Of a stretch of 64,000 nt of DNA, positions 1 through 11,126 are shown piece by piece. Within the stretch, counting starts at the first letter, position 1. Each line of letters opens with the position of its first letter. The notes beneath the pieces are model-generated. The model saw nothing but the letters and a program-made list of their open reading frames with translations. It did not search any database and was not told the DNA's origin. Position numbers and translations under genes: made by a program. Source of the DNA: Gautieria morchelliformis. Its lineage: Eukaryota > Basidiomycota > Agaricomycetes > Gomphales > Gomphaceae. Where the stretch lies: positions 434,001-498,000 of the forward strand of contig WHVA01000012.1 in the NCBI GenBank assembly GCA_015179125.1, written 5' to 3'.

Positions 1-20
1 GAGGCAGTTAACGGTGCCGA

Positions 21-517
21 CAGTCACAAGCACCGGACATATGGTGAAACCCAGTGCGGCGTTGCGTGATCCCCTAACGATCAAAAATGTCCCGCTCATG
101 CTGCTTCTCCTCCGAGCATGCGACACCTCGAGCTTCTTCCTAATCGCTGCGGGCTCCCTCTCGCGCTCCTCGCCAGTCTTCTCGTTCTCACCTTCGCCGC
201 ACTCCCCGTCCTCCTCGTCCACGCTGGATGCGTCGATGTCCATGCCCGTGCCTGCAGTGCCCAGCTAGCCACGTGTCGCCACGCTCCACAGTGCTAATCC
301 GCACGCGCTTCATCTGCCTGCTGTCCGTGTCCCCACGCGCAGCCTCTGTGACCCGAGCAGCTCGTGGCTCGTCCCCGGCGCCCCGCCACGCTCCGTGCAT
401 CGCGGATGCGCACTGTCCGGACCGTGGGGTTGTGCTCTGCGCGATGGGCCTGGGCACGTGTCGCAGTCACAAGCACTGGACGTGTGGTGAAACCCAGTGC
501 GGCATTGCGTGATCCCC
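21..517. repeat. Direct repeat pair, about 54 bp
   Basis: Bases 21-74 recur at 464-517 with a handful of mismatches (shared core gtgaaacccagtgcgg). The 390 bp between them are GC-rich and show no convincing gene. The pair could be the ends of an unidentified element or a local duplication. Confidence 0.6.
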
Positions 518-582
518 GAAATGTGACCCGGCAACACACCAAGAAGACAGGTGCAGGAGACAAAACAGCCCCGATGAAATTC

Positions 583-670
583 AAAGTTTTTTGCAGGGTT
601 TTTTATGGGTTTCTTTGTGTTTTCACAAAGAAACTTATAAAAACACATAAAAAACCCTGCAAAAAACTTT
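583..670. repeat. Near-palindromic inverted repeat (foldback)
   Basis: The left arm beginning aaagttttttgcaggg and the right arm ending ccctgcaaaaaacttt are reverse complements. Pairing continues through a second block (tttctttgtg / cacaaagaaa) round a short loop, with about 10 unmatched bases on one side. It is A+T-rich and noncoding, and resembles a small MITE or foldback element. No target duplication was recognised. Confidence 0.6.
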
Positions 671-679
671 AAACTTTTT

Positions 680-1490
680 TACAATTTTCTTGCTCAACAA
701 ATTCTAGCAAAAACACAAAATATGTTAAAGTTTTTTTACATTAAAAACACTAAAAAAATTTGGAATATCTTTACAGTTTTTTGAACAGTTTTTCAGACCA
801 GAAAATTTTTGTATGCCTCCAGTGTGTACCTCTCTCCTGAGGTAGCGACTTGGCATGTCCCTCTATGGGACTAAGATAGAAGTCATCTTAAACTGGCACC
901 TTTATGTAAGCGGGCGCTTAGATCACGTGATGTGCCAAATCCTCGCCTCGGGGATTTTTTTTTTTTTTTCCCCCTTTCAGAAGGCACCTTGGTGCAATGA
1001 CATGTTCTATAATATAATTAGTGACATTGAATCATATTACATGAATTCCTTGTCCAACTCAGACATAATGTTTGGAGGTAAAGTACGATGGGCATGGTAT
1101 TTACGTAGTGATGGGCACGGCCTGGCTTGGCCTGAAAGCCGTGGCTTTGGCTTGGCTCGCCGTGGCTTTGGCTTGCTCAAAACCTGAGCCAGGCCATTAG
1201 CACTTGGCCTGGCTTGGCTCCGGCTTGGCCTTGGCTTGGGCCGTGGCCTGTTGGTGGGGGAATAGCCTTGTAGACAAGATATCATTCTTATATTGTATGT
1301 AGCATACCAAAAGGTATTAAAGCTCTTCCTCGTTGTCGATGATCAATTTTCTTGCTCAACAAATTCTAATAAAAACACAAAATTTTATTATAGTTTTTTT
1401 TTACATAAAAAACACTAAAAATGTTCAGAATATCTTTACAGTTTTTTGAACAGCTTTTCAGACAAGAAAAATTTTATATGCCTGCAGCGA
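680..1490. repeat. Two copies of a ~145-bp A+T-rich repeat
   Basis: Bases about 680-828 and 1345-1488 are diverged copies: both run from ttttcttgctcaacaaattct through tatctttacagttttttgaa to a tatgcct motif. The intervening 520 bp hold low-complexity sequence and no gene. Confidence 0.65.
1105..1262. repeat. GGCTTGGCC-type low-complexity tract
   Basis: Degenerate short repeats of ggcttggc / gccgtggc units, strongly G+C-rich within A+T-rich flanks. ORFs across it are a by-product of the repeat (Pro/Lys/Arg alternation) and are not genes. Confidence 0.6.
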
Positions 1491-1594
1491 CAGAGATGGC
1501 AATGGCCTTGCCAAGTGTGCTGCATGCATACAGCACAAGAGACATGAAGATTTATTCTCTATTCAATTCCCCTGACTAGTCCCACTGACTATGA

Positions 1595-1975
1595 GCTATG
1601 TTTCATGTAGACAGGGTCTTTGTACATCATTCCCAGGTCCCCGCTTGGATAGTGATCAGTAGGATCACTATCCACAAGTCTATTCCTGCTCCACAGCTGA
1701 ATGCAGCCTGTGGAGCATTTCCTATATCAAAACTTACTATCTTGACCCATTTTCCCACTATTTCGAATCCTAGTAGTTACTGACTTTTTAGTAGAAGTAG
1801 TTACTATCAAATGTATGATAAAGCAATCCTGAAAAATACTGTTTCACCCCTGAAGCACCTATATGCATGTTTGATTGCTGTAGAGCTTAGTTCTAGATAG
1901 ATTTCTCTAGTTCGTCGTTGAGAGTCTACTACTATTGATTACTCTACACTGACCCAAAAGTGAACGTTTCAGGTC
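1595..1975 (+). repeat. Degraded LTR of the TGTTGTGA family
   Basis: Several blocks match, in opposite orientation, the LTRs at 11127-12118 and 57408-58469: catgt(a/g)gacagggg-like, tagtagttact, ctgtagagct and ttgagagtctact occur in the same order. The copy is heavily diverged and its ends cannot be placed. Nothing coding is visible. Confidence 0.55.
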
Positions 1976-2164
1976 CACCGTTCCTCTGTTCTTCTCTGTT
2001 TCCTTGTCAACCAAGTCATGTGAATGACCACCTCACGCACTGCCAGACACCCACCAAGCTTTGTCAGCCTGCACATATACCCTGTGAAAGAGGTGTATAC
2101 CACGCACCACTGCTCCCTGAGTTCAGAATAATATTCATTCTGAACTATCTAACAATAAACATAA

Positions 2165-3311
2165 AAGGGTGCAGGGTAGAGTCAAGAACAATGGGCAAAA
2201 GAACAAGGGGACAGAAAGTATATTTGACATGATGGAACAATGGGACTCCATAGGGGTCAGGCATATTGTCTTGCTGTGCTGCAAGTCAAGTCCAATGGGT
2301 CCGAGTAATAGAGTTGAATGGGGAAGAGATATAACAAGGGGTAGAACTACCAGAGGTACTGTACCATTACAACCATAGGTTCAGTCACACGTCACAAGAC
2401 CCCTTGAACCTGAACTCCCAGAGCCCTAGTCACCTGTCACACATAGGTCTGAACTATACAGGTTGAGTAGGTCCAGAGGTACTTTGATTGATTTTTTTTT
2501 TTTCGTACCTACAGCATAGTTATGATTAAACTAAGTCAGATAGGAGCAGAACCCTGGAATCACACAGACAGCTTTTTAGAATGTCTGCCCAAACTGTGCT
2601 CGGCTTGAAACGTAACCTCTGGGAAAGAACCTTCAAATGGATCCTCACCCTCCTTGTAGGATACTCATACATGAAGCAGGTAGAAGACCACCATGTAGAT
2701 GATCAGGAATTAGGAATGGTGTATAGGATGACGACTGTCTGAATGTGAGCCGATATGGATATCCTCCGTGGTAGATTGGATTATTGGCAGCTAAGTCAGA
2801 TGGGTTTGTATGATATGACAAGCCTACGCGTCGTTGTGGACGCACGGCATATTATGGTTCATTGTGTACTGTATTTGTTTATTTTCAGTCTGTGCGTGTT
2901 GTCTCGCTGAGTCCTAAGTCTGTAGGATAAAATCCTAGCCGTCATGTTTATTCCACCTCAGTGCTCACGTTACTTGCGCTGAGGTGAGTAGGTCTACACT
3001 CATGTATGTTCCAAGTTCTAACAGTAGTTTAGTTGTATTTCAGGTAGCTACAAATTTATAGCGCTCGTGTTACTTGTGCTGAGTTGTATTTCAGCTTCTC
3101 TAAGTAGTATCAGTCAACTTCTATAGGGTTTGTTGAACTAGTTTAAGTTTGGTCACATGTCATGGCTACCTCTGAACCACTGAACTAGGTAAAATTTCAT
3201 GTCACACTGCTGAGCTCTGAATCTATGGTCGTAATGGTACAGTATTGGAATGTCGGAAATGAAGCAGAACTGAGTGTCGGAAGTTGGAATAGCATGGTCG
3301 TAACAGTCAGT
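2165..3311 (-). repeat. Degraded LTR fragments of the gypsy G2 family with other noncoding sequence
   Basis: Bases about 2185-2375 (caatgggtccgagtaatag) and 3230-3311 (ending ggtcgtaaca) match parts of the G2 LTR at 32534-33189. About 850 unrelated bases separate them. Within these, 2960-3085 carries a duplicated gctcacgttacttgcgctgag motif resembling the stem-loop duplications of the copia LTR at 40396-40698. No gene is supported. Confidence 0.45.
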
Positions 3312-3444
3312 CCCGTTCTTCACCTTGCTGGTCTTCAGGGGGTGTGGCTGCATCTGTTTCTGGCCGATGTGAGCCCTGGTGGCAGTGTGTTCTGAGCTCC
3401 TCATATAAGCGAAGGGCATTTTGGATGTCTTTGAGTGAGGCAGC
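3312..3444 (-). pseudogene. 3' part of an unknown ORF split by the hAT insertion
   Basis: On the minus strand this stretch reads on in frame from 45463-45660 once the hAT element and one copy of its 8-bp target duplication are removed. The junction peptide is QWDAG-SLKDIQNALRLYEE. The frame then continues to EERD and a TGA stop directly before an LTR-like TGTTACGACC. The protein is hydrophilic and probably coiled-coil. No family was recognised; a retroelement-encoded protein is possible. Confidence 0.5.
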
Positions 3445-3660
3445 TAGGGCTCGGTGCCGTACCGTATACGGTTACGGCCGTATGTCATATGGCCAACTTA
3501 TGGTCGCCTCTGTACCGTATCTGTACCGTATCCTGGTCCACCGAACTGCTCGACGGTACGGGTATGGCCGTATTACCGGCGTACGGACGTACGGGCTTTA
3601 CAGGGTGTATGTGACACTTAAAATGGACTACAGCCACGGTAAATAAGTGTCTGGTTATAT
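3445..3660. repeat. hAT left subterminal repeats
   Basis: Dense CCGTA/TACGG words in both orientations follow the terminal inverted repeat. These are typical transposase-binding subterminal repeats of basidiomycete hAT elements. The same word composition appears at 45263-45462, 50469-50640 and 52440-52620. Confidence 0.65.
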
Positions 3661-3665
3661 GTTCC

Positions 3666-6600
3666 TTATTCATCCAGCACCCGTGCCAACTTGAGGTTTT
3701 GTTTGATGATCATCAGCGTATGGATAGTCTGTGCCTTCAGACTCACGTGCCGCAAGGATATTGTATCCCGTCCACTGGAGAAGATCCGTTCCACCGCGAC
3801 GGCTGAACCTGGGCACGCAGCATATGAGTCAAAGAGTGGGTACAGTTAAGAAAAAATACCTACCTGGTATTGTCATAATATCACGTGTGAGTCGACTCAA
3901 TGTTGGGAATTGAGCCATGCGAGCGGCCCACCACTTGACTGGGTCACAGTCTTCCCATACCTCAGGTGGAAGTCTAAAGAACTCCTCAAGTTCACTGCGA
4001 TGGCCCATGGGGGTACGTGTCTTGTACCTTGCCGTAAAATTGAATTTCGTTGGTGATCCCGAACTACCACTCACTATTGGAGCAGGAGCAGGGCCTGTAA
4101 CTTGTGATTGCAATGCTGATGTCTCAGCTGAAAGGCTGGTGAGTTTGGCATAGTGGTTAGTATACTCCTTCTCCATCTGAGATTTTCACATCTCAACATG
4201 TGCGAGCATGTCGTTGTCCCCGGCGTAGTCGTTCCGCAGTTGTCCATAGGTGATCCTTGGATCAAGTACTGGTGTAGTACTGGTGTACAGTTGCGGACAA
4301 CCAAACACAACAAACTTTGTATTTTTCTGCCAAACTGAGTTCAGAAATGGATTCAGCACCTTGGAATATGTTGAAAAAAACTGATTTTTCTGGAATTTTC
4401 CCATGACTTTTCAAGGTGGCCAAATTTTTCAGCCAAATTTTTGACAGCTTTGCAGAGTTTTCTGCCACTTCAGGTTGGTGTGATGTATTGGGAATTGGTA
4501 TGGCTGACTGTCATAGTTGCATGATGTGCACCCATGGAATTTCATGCTTTTTGATTGCTTTGTGGTCAAATTTGGGATGCGTGGGGATGACAAGATGAGC
4601 CATTCACCAGCTGTAGAATTACGAAAAGCAGAAGGTTCTTTGGGGTGTGTGTTTATGAGTGTGCCTTGGTTCCACAGGTTTTGTTGTAGTATGTGTCTTC
4701 AAGCTAATAGATAAGGTGACCCTTGGTTTCGCCATGACACTCTGTGATTCGGGAGTGTCCTTGCTGCTTCTGGCTTTCTTTGATGGGGGTTGACAATGTT
4801 GAACATTGAAATTTTTGAAATGTTGACCTGCTGAAAGACTCAATTAAGTCAATGCAGGACTTGGAAGATGCATCAGCTGTCCCTTCAGCTGCTGTCATGG
4901 CTGCTCCTTTGTGTGATTCTGCCTTCAACTTTTGCTGGCCCTTGCCTTTCCACTTCTTGTTCACCTTCCCGCTCACACCGGGTTCATCCTTCCCCCCATC
5001 AATTATTTTCTGCTTCCTTTTCTTTTTAGGTGGAGGGACAGTGTCCTGGACACTCCCAGATCCTGTTGTCACTTATTTCTACAGTGACAGATACTGATAG
5101 CATAGATTGTGGGAACAAAAGTCTTTCCATTTTAGGGCATATTTAATCAATTTATTTCAAGGGATGGTTGTCACGGATGTTTTTTTTTCTTTATGGAATA
5201 AGACATGGCTCACCAAAAGGAGTCGATTGCGCTATTTTTCATGATTTTAGGGATTTTTTTCAGGGGTGGTCAAATTTTTGGAGTTCTCAACACTAAAATC
5301 ACTGAAATACAGAAATCGGCTTGTAGAATCCTCTTCAGAAAAATCAATTGTGCATGTTTTTACGGTTTGTGGCTTTTTAGTACGTTTGTGGCAATGTCCA
5401 AAATTCAGTCACTAAAGTTGTCGGTTTTGATTGTCCGCAACTGTAGTGGTTTCTGTAAATAATTCGATGGCGTCAAGGAGACATGTACTGGCAGCCCATA
5501 TATAATATGGCGACTTGTTGAATTTGTAGAAGTAATCACTGAGTTTGCAATGTGCATGGACTAGACTGTCTCGAATTTGTGGTGGGGATGTATCGGGAAG
5601 GTCATGGAGATGCCGTGTGAGCTCATCTTGCAGCCCTTGGAACACAGCATGAGTGGAAGAAAGTATGGAATGCTTGGTAGTTGACATCTGGGTGGTAGCA
5701 TCACGAAAACAGCGCAGCCATTGTGTCACAACCTTGATACCTTCCCAGTCTTCTGGGGTCATTTCGTAAGTGCACAGTTCTTTTTTTTTTGCCATGTAGT
5801 TGTCCACATCTTGCTGATAATCTAATGCACAACCTACAGGACTGTATGAGCAAATAGTGTGCTAGGCGGATGAAGGGTCGCACGAAGCATTTGGTGCGTT
5901 GAAGACCAGCATGTCTTGACATTGAGTATAAGCATTTTGGCGATCTCGTCTCGCTCCTGATTAGTTGCCTTGTTGTGTATAGATGTCTCAACCTCCTCCA
6001 GCCATAGTCGTCGTCTTTGAGGGCTGGAACGCACAGCACACACAATCTTGCGAATCTGGAAGCAGGCTGAATTTATTACCGCAGAACATGTTAAAGACAC
6101 ACACCTTAGCTACTGCACTCAGTACAGGTCCCATGTTGTCGTCATCTTCTTCCAGATCATCTTCCTGGGTTACAATGTCTGCATCTGACTCTCGGTTGAC
6201 TGGCAGTGTGACCGCATCCTGATAATTGCTTCGTTCCGCACCTCGCCTCTGTGATGCGGTAAAGGCACCCAGACCCTCAAGCAACTAAGGGGAAAATGAT
6301 ACTGTGCATAATATGGAAGGGACTGATTCTAACTGCGTACCTTCAGGGTGGCTAAGTGAACAGTGTGAGGGATACAGCACATCCACGCCTTGCTCGCTGA
6401 AAACTGAATCCCTTCTTTTGCACATAACATACCCAGAGATTCCATCATAGTGTCATTGTTGCTGGCATTGTCAGCAACAATGGCTTGGATCTATAAGTTG
6501 CATTGGTGTCATAGAGATTGGTGAAAAGGTGTAGAGCAGACATACCCGTCCTTTCAGGCCATACAATTCCAGTGTTTTCCACACTGACAGAGCCATGTTC

Positions 6601-6757
6601 TCCCGAGTGCTCACTGACTAGTTCCTGAAAATCAATCAACACTTCTTCTACTCATGCTGATGTCAGGTGTCATACTCTTACCTAAGTTCCAACTGTTAGA
6701 CACGTAGTGCATGACTACAGCCAAAAATGCGAACCCGTTGCTTGATGTCCAGGCGTC
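3666..6757 (-). pseudogene. hAT transposase, interrupted gene
   Basis: Spliced minus-strand exons give a hAT transposase core. In order: DAWTSSNGFAFLAVV (6757 inward), LIDFQELVSEHSGEH (about 6625), a region ending NYQD (about 6220), RKIVCAVRSSPQRR, TCWSSTHQML (5895), CFRDATTQMS (5700), SDYFYKFNKSPYYIWAA (5500), LDPRITY (4262) and the dimerisation region LPPEVWEDCDPVKWWAARM (about 3950). The final exon is SAVAVERIFSSGRDTISLR, ending at the TAA at 3666-3668. Introns have GT-AG borders, for example the 53-nt intron near 5850 and one at about 3795-3850. The gene is broken by gypsy G1, lacks its N-terminal DNA-binding exons, and one intron is enlarged by a TIR element. It would have catalysed cut-and-paste transposition in the nucleus; it is now inactive. 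Confidence 0.8.
4287..5447. mobile_element. DNA element with short TIRs inside a hAT intron
   Basis: agttgcggacaaccaaa at 4287 is mirrored by tttgattgtccgcaact ending near 5447. The element lies inside an intron bounded by GCTGCCA|gtacat (about 5490) and caccag|TACTTGATCC (about 4268), which rejoins as WAAILDPRITY. A minus-strand ORF (4704-5072) is rich in Lys with a KKKRKQK nuclear-localisation-like motif but matches nothing I know. No clear target duplication was found. The right terminus reads CACTACAG on the minus strand, hinting at a CACTA-like end. Confidence 0.5.
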
Positions 6758-7308
6758 TGTTACAATACGATCCTTCGTAAGGTTGACCGAGCTCGGGGGT
6801 GAAACCTGAGGTATGGTCCGAGGTTACGGGGTGAGGTTCTGATAGGGAAGTTGGAGAAGGACTAGGCTTCAGCTTATGTGCTGCGCCGACCCTACACACG
6901 AGTCCCAACTTTGGAGGCAAACGAATAAGAGGCAAGGTTTGGCTTAAGAGGCGAGGCTTAGAAACTAACTAGGGATCAAAGTATACGATAGTTGATTTTC
7001 AGACTGAGGAGTAGGAATGAATACAAGGGGGTTTATATATGAGTGAGGGTACGAGTCAGGGGCGAGTAAATGCGGGGGAAGGTCAGGGCGAGGTCAGGGC
7101 GAGGTAATATATGAATGATGCGTGATGGAGCGGAATCAGTAATTAAGGGGATTCGGGCATGGGATCAAGGTCGGATATGAGCTCTAGCTCTAGCTCGGGC
7201 TCGGGCGCAGGATTAGAATCACAAGTACTCGGGCATGAGTATCACAAGGCTTGGGCTCGGAAGAAAGGTTATACCGGTAAGTAACCGGCCAAAGGCCGGG
7301 TTCTTACA
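6758..7308 (-). repeat. G1 3' LTR
   Basis: 551 bp. It differs from the other LTR at roughly 27 positions by eye, nearly all transitions and mostly at CpG. A polypurine tract on the minus strand lies immediately inside it. Confidence 0.85.
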
Positions 7309-7468
7309 GTATCCCCCCCTTATGGCCGAGACCCTCGAGGCCGTAATATGAACAAGGTTCGCCTATCCTTGAATATAGATCCCGGCCCAATGTTAAGTAG
7401 CCGTAAAGGCGAAGCTTAAATTGTAGCTGAGGTTAGATAAAAGGCTGGGTAGGAGGCAGCAAACCCAA

Positions 7469-8623
7469 GTGCCAACGAATATGGTGTGCCCTCAAGCACT
7501 CTTCAACTCTGCTGTCGACGAAAACAGCACAAACAACACCTTCAACCAGACCTTGCTGTCTGAGGAGGACGGTCCCTTGGGCGAGGTTATGCCTGAGGTT
7601 CGACCCGAGGTCGTCCAGTGGCCCATTGAGGATGCGGGGGCCATAGACATGGGGGAGCCCTGGCAGGAAGGGCCGAAAGGCAAGAAGGTGAGTACCGTCG
7701 TAGTCTCGTCTTGGAACGTCGCTGATTTGAGTAGTATAAGCGGATGTTATTCGTATATCACCTGTCAGACTTGACCCTATACGGGTACAAGCTTGCCAAC
7801 GGAGGGCCCCGCGAGTGGCAGCTTGCGACTAAGGCCGAGGCGAGGTGCGTGCGCTGCAAAGAGCACGACTATACGTGCCTTCGGGCTGTTAGCCTCGACT
7901 TCGGCATCGCCGACCAGGGTGCCTGCGTGTGGTGCCGGACGCGATCTTTGGGCTGTAGTATAGCCCATGGTCATCGCAGCAATGCAAACCCAGGGAAAGG
8001 TCAGGCGAGTGAGGCGGGCAGGAAGCGGGCGAGGAGCGAGGACAGCGAGGACGGACCGAGGCCGAAGAAAGAGACCAAGGTTTGGGACGATGTTGAAAAC
8101 AACAATGACTCAAGTGATTGGGTTGAGCGAAACTTGGAGGCAACGGTGGAGCAGATGGAAGCGAGGTTGAGCGAGGAGAAGGGAAAGGAGGCTGGGGGAG
8201 AGGCAGAGTGAGGGGAGCGAGGTTGAGGAGGTGAGGCAGAGTGAGGGGAAGGAAACCGAGGTCGAGGAAGGTCAGAGGGCGAAGAAGGAGAAGAAAACGA
8301 AAAGGTCGGAGCGAAGTGCTGAGATGAGGGAGTTGATAGCGGCAGTGAGGGATGTGGGACAGAAGGTTGGCGAGGTTGGGGAGAGGGTTTGTGAGTTGTT
8401 GGGGGAGTTTAGGGCGGCGAATGATAGGATGAACAGGGCGGACGTGGAATTCATGAGGATAAGGAGGCGGCGGAACTATCTGAAGTGGATGCAGGTGGCG
8501 AGGGATTTGGCGAGCTATGGGGGACACGGGGGTCTGGTGGAGCGAAGTAGTAGTAGTAATGAGGAGGAGTCAGGCGAGGATAGCGATGGGAGCGGGGGGG
8601 AAGATATGAGGATGTTGGAGTAA
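7469..8623 (+). CDS. Antisense accessory gene of G1: Zn2Cys6-like and coiled-coil protein
   Basis: This gene runs opposite to G1's own genes. Exon 1 is 7469-7687 (acidic, ends GPKGKK). A GT-AG intron spans 7688-7791. Exon 2 starts LANGGPREW and contains C-x2-C-x6-C-x15-C-x2-C-x6-C (CVRCKEHDYTC ... CVWCRTRSLGC), a basic stretch (GRKRARSED) and acidic segments. The frame stops at 8211, but a second frame (about 8190-8623) continues with charged sequence, a KKEKKTKRSERS stretch and a heptad-like segment (ELIAAVRDVGQKVGEV). A frameshift or unseen intron is therefore likely. The cysteine spacing fits the fungal binuclear cluster except for a long linker. A counterpart lies at the same place in G2. 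The function is unknown; a regulatory DNA-binding role is inference. Confidence 0.6.
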
Positions 8624-8743
8624 ACTAATTAAGGGAATAATGGAATTTCTTGGTGTTTTTCTTTTCTTTTTGTTTGTTGTTCGATTTCAAGGATTTTTTG
8701 TTATCTAACTACTGGGGGTCATGGGGGTTAAACAAGGAAATGA

Positions 8744-9991
8744 TCATAGAGCAGTCAAAGGTCCTGGCTTGCCCGGATAAGACTTGTGGAAGTCAGTGAC
8801 CAGCTCCGAGGCATGATCAAGCTCGGAAGTGAGGATCCACGAGGATTCTTCATCGGTACCTTCGTAACCAGTCCACCGAATGAGATAGAGCAGTTTGCAG
8901 CTCTTCTGTCTATTATCGATCTTGGAGTCGAGGATTTCCAAGACTTCGAACTCGGGCTCGCCGTCGATGACGACTGGGGGCGGAGGAGGCTGAACTCGGT
9001 TCAGGATGGTGTTGGGCGAGGCTGGTTTGAGCATGGATACGTGGAATACTGGATGGACTGAATGCATGTGTTCTGGAAGTCGAAGGGTGAAGGAGTGAGT
9101 ACCCACTCGGGAAATGATCTCAAAAGGACCCAAAAACTTCTTGGCGAGCTTCTTAGTGGGCCAAGTTGTTCTGAAGTACTGTGCCTTTACAAAGGCGAGG
9201 GATCCTACTTGGAAATCAGGGGCGGGCTTGCGACGAACATCGGCCGAGGCTTGGTAGGTCTTCTGAGCCTCGAGGATGGCGTGGCGAAGTTCTTGGTGAA
9301 GCTCATCCAGGTCAACCATGAAGTCTTGAGCTTGTGCCGAGGCGAGGTCCCGCTTGGGGTGAACCGCAAGGTTCGGGTGGTAACCCTTGTTAGCAAAGAA
9401 CGGGGATATGCCAGTGGTTGCGCTAGGCACATTGTTGTAAGCGAACTCGGCTAGGGGAAGGAGCGAAGCCCAGTCAGACTGCTGATAGTTGCAGTAAATC
9501 CCGAGGTACTGCTCCAAGGTCTGGTTAGCATGATCGGTCTGACCGTCACCCTCGGGATGATATCCCGAGGTGAAATGCAACCGCATGTCCAAGGCTTTCC
9601 CCAGAGAACGCCAGAAGTGCGAGATGAACTCGGAACCCCTGTCCGAGGTGACGTGTGAGGGGACTCCATGCTTGGAAAAGACATGGAGGACGAAGAGGTG
9701 GGCGAGCTCTTGCAAGGTTATCTTGTCTGTGGTTGGAATGAAGATAACCTGCTTAGTGAAGCGGTCAACAATCACTAGTATGGAGGTGAACTCGGATGAA
9801 GGTGGGAGCTGCTCAATGAAATCCATAGAGATGGAATTCCACAGCTTCTTGGGAATTGGGAGTTGTTTGAGGAGACCATAGGGCTTGTGACATTGCGGCT
9901 TACTTCGCATACAAGTGGTGCAAGTCTTGCAATACTCCTTGACAAAGGATCTAATCCCTGGCCAAGTGTAGTCTCGTTGGATCAGCTCCAA
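8744..9991 (-). CDS. G1 integrase C-terminal part with chromodomain
   Basis: Intact 415-codon stretch of pol. The zinc-binding part ends CKTCTTCMRSKPQCHK. The catalytic core shows SMDFIE, TSDRGSEF and NQTLEQY, supplying the D, D and E of the DDE triad. The C-terminal region (VSMLKPA ... LLYLIRWTGYEGTDEESSW) is a chromodomain typical of chromoviruses and would direct integration into heterochromatin. The upstream frame continues to 11126 but is broken by stops (for example after PAAQDL near 10055), so this is a remnant of a polyprotein and not a separate gene. Confidence 0.85.
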   Translation of the reverse strand: MELIQRDYTWPGIRSFVKEYCKTCTTCMRSKPQCHKPYGLLKQLPIPKKLWNSISMDFIEQLPPSSEFTSILVIVDRFTKQVIFIPTTDKITLQELAHLFVLHVFSKHGVPSHVTSDRGSEFISHFWRSLGKALDMRLHFTSGYHPEGDGQTDHANQTLEQYLGIYCNYQQSDWASLLPLAEFAYNNVPSATTGISPFFANKGYHPNLAVHPKRDLASAQAQDFMVDLDELHQELRHAILEAQKTYQASADVRRKPAPDFQVGSLAFVKAQYFRTTWPTKKLAKKFLGPFEIISRVGTHSFTLRLPEHMHSVHPVFHVSMLKPASPNTILNRVQPPPPPVVIDGEPEFEVLEILDSKIDNRQKSCKLLYLIRWTGYEGTDEESSWILTSELDHASELVTDFHKSYPGKPGPLTAL

Positions 9992-11126
9992 GGTCTTGTT
10001 GACCCTGAAGTGTCCCGAGAGAATGTGGTTGTGCTTGTATTGCAGGATGCGAAGTCAAAGGTCTTGGGCCGCTGGAACATAGGTTCGGTTGTCAAGCTTG
10101 AGGAAGCCCTTGGGATCTGTGGTCCACCTTGGGTCATTAACCAAGCCGAGGTGCGACTTGGCTATGGGGTCCGAGGGGAGGTTCGCTAGTATGTCAGCTC
10201 GGATCTGCTCGGTATCAAGCAGCGAAGCAGCTCGGAGTACAACGGGAGTGAGGTTAGTAGCTCTAAGGGACGATGCCAGCTGGTGTTGAGTAAACACTGG
10301 CCCTAGGTTCTGTGGGTTTATGGTGGCATAGTTGCTATTCCCCTCTTTAAGGTAGACGTCCCATCGTCTAGTGAGAGAGTCAGGCTTCGTTCCAAGGCGA
10401 CCAGGTCGGAAGCGGATGGTGAGGTTGAATTGGGAAAGGTATTCTGACCACCAAGCTTGTCGACAGGTTAAGAGCTTCGTTGTTGAAAAGTATTCGAGGT
10501 TCTTATGATCGGTTATAACATCGACAGGGTCGCCAGAACCCTCGAGGTAGTGTCACCAGGGTTGAAAAGCTTCAAAGATCGCTAAGAGCTCCTTGTTGTG
10601 AACATCGTAGTTGAGCTCGGTAGAAGTGAATGTGCGGGAGTGAAAAGCGATGGGATGAAGTTCACCCTCTGAGGTTCGCAACGATAAGATTGCTGCTAAA
10701 GCGTAATCTGAAGCATCAGTCTCTACGATTAGTGGAAGATCAGGAATCCAGTGGGTAAGGGTAGGAGCAGTAGTGAACACCTTTTTCAACAGGTTGAAGG
10801 TTTGTCAACAATCCTCGGAAAAGTTCCAAGGGGTACCCTTGCGGGTAAGTCGGGTGAGAGGAATGGTGATGTCCAAGTAGTTGTGAATGAAACGTCGGTA
10901 GAAATTGGCGAAACCGAGGAAAGATTGGATGTCACGAACCTTGCAAGGTTCAGGCCAGTCTTGAATGACCTTTACCTTGTCGTCTGCCATAGTGAGGCCC
11001 TCAGGAGAGAGTATGTAGCTGAGGAATTCAACCGAATCGCGATGAAACTCACATTTGTCCTCTTTGGCGAAGAGGTTGTTGAGTCGCAGTCGTCGCAAGA
11101 CTTCCTTGACATGTTCAACATGTTTG
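9992..11126 (-). pseudogene. G1 RT C-terminus and RNase H, broken by stops
   Basis: Reading leftward from the solo LTR: HVEHVKEVLRRLR (RT thumb/connection), [13 protein letters not shown], the RNase H start ETDASDYALAAIL, HSRTFTSTELNYDVHNKELLAI and [12 protein letters not shown]. In-frame stops occur near 10805 and 10553. The upstream RT palm lies beyond the solo LTR at 12119-12300. Confidence 0.8.

Noticed and set aside
7889..8527. 212-codon minus-strand Pro/Leu-rich ORF
   Set aside because: Composition artefact opposite the purine-rich accessory gene. The plus strand carries the cysteine array that recurs in G2.
8744..9991. Exogenous viral integrase
   Set aside because: LTRs, target duplication and the chromodomain place it in a fungal Ty3/gypsy retrotransposon; no envelope-like gene is present.
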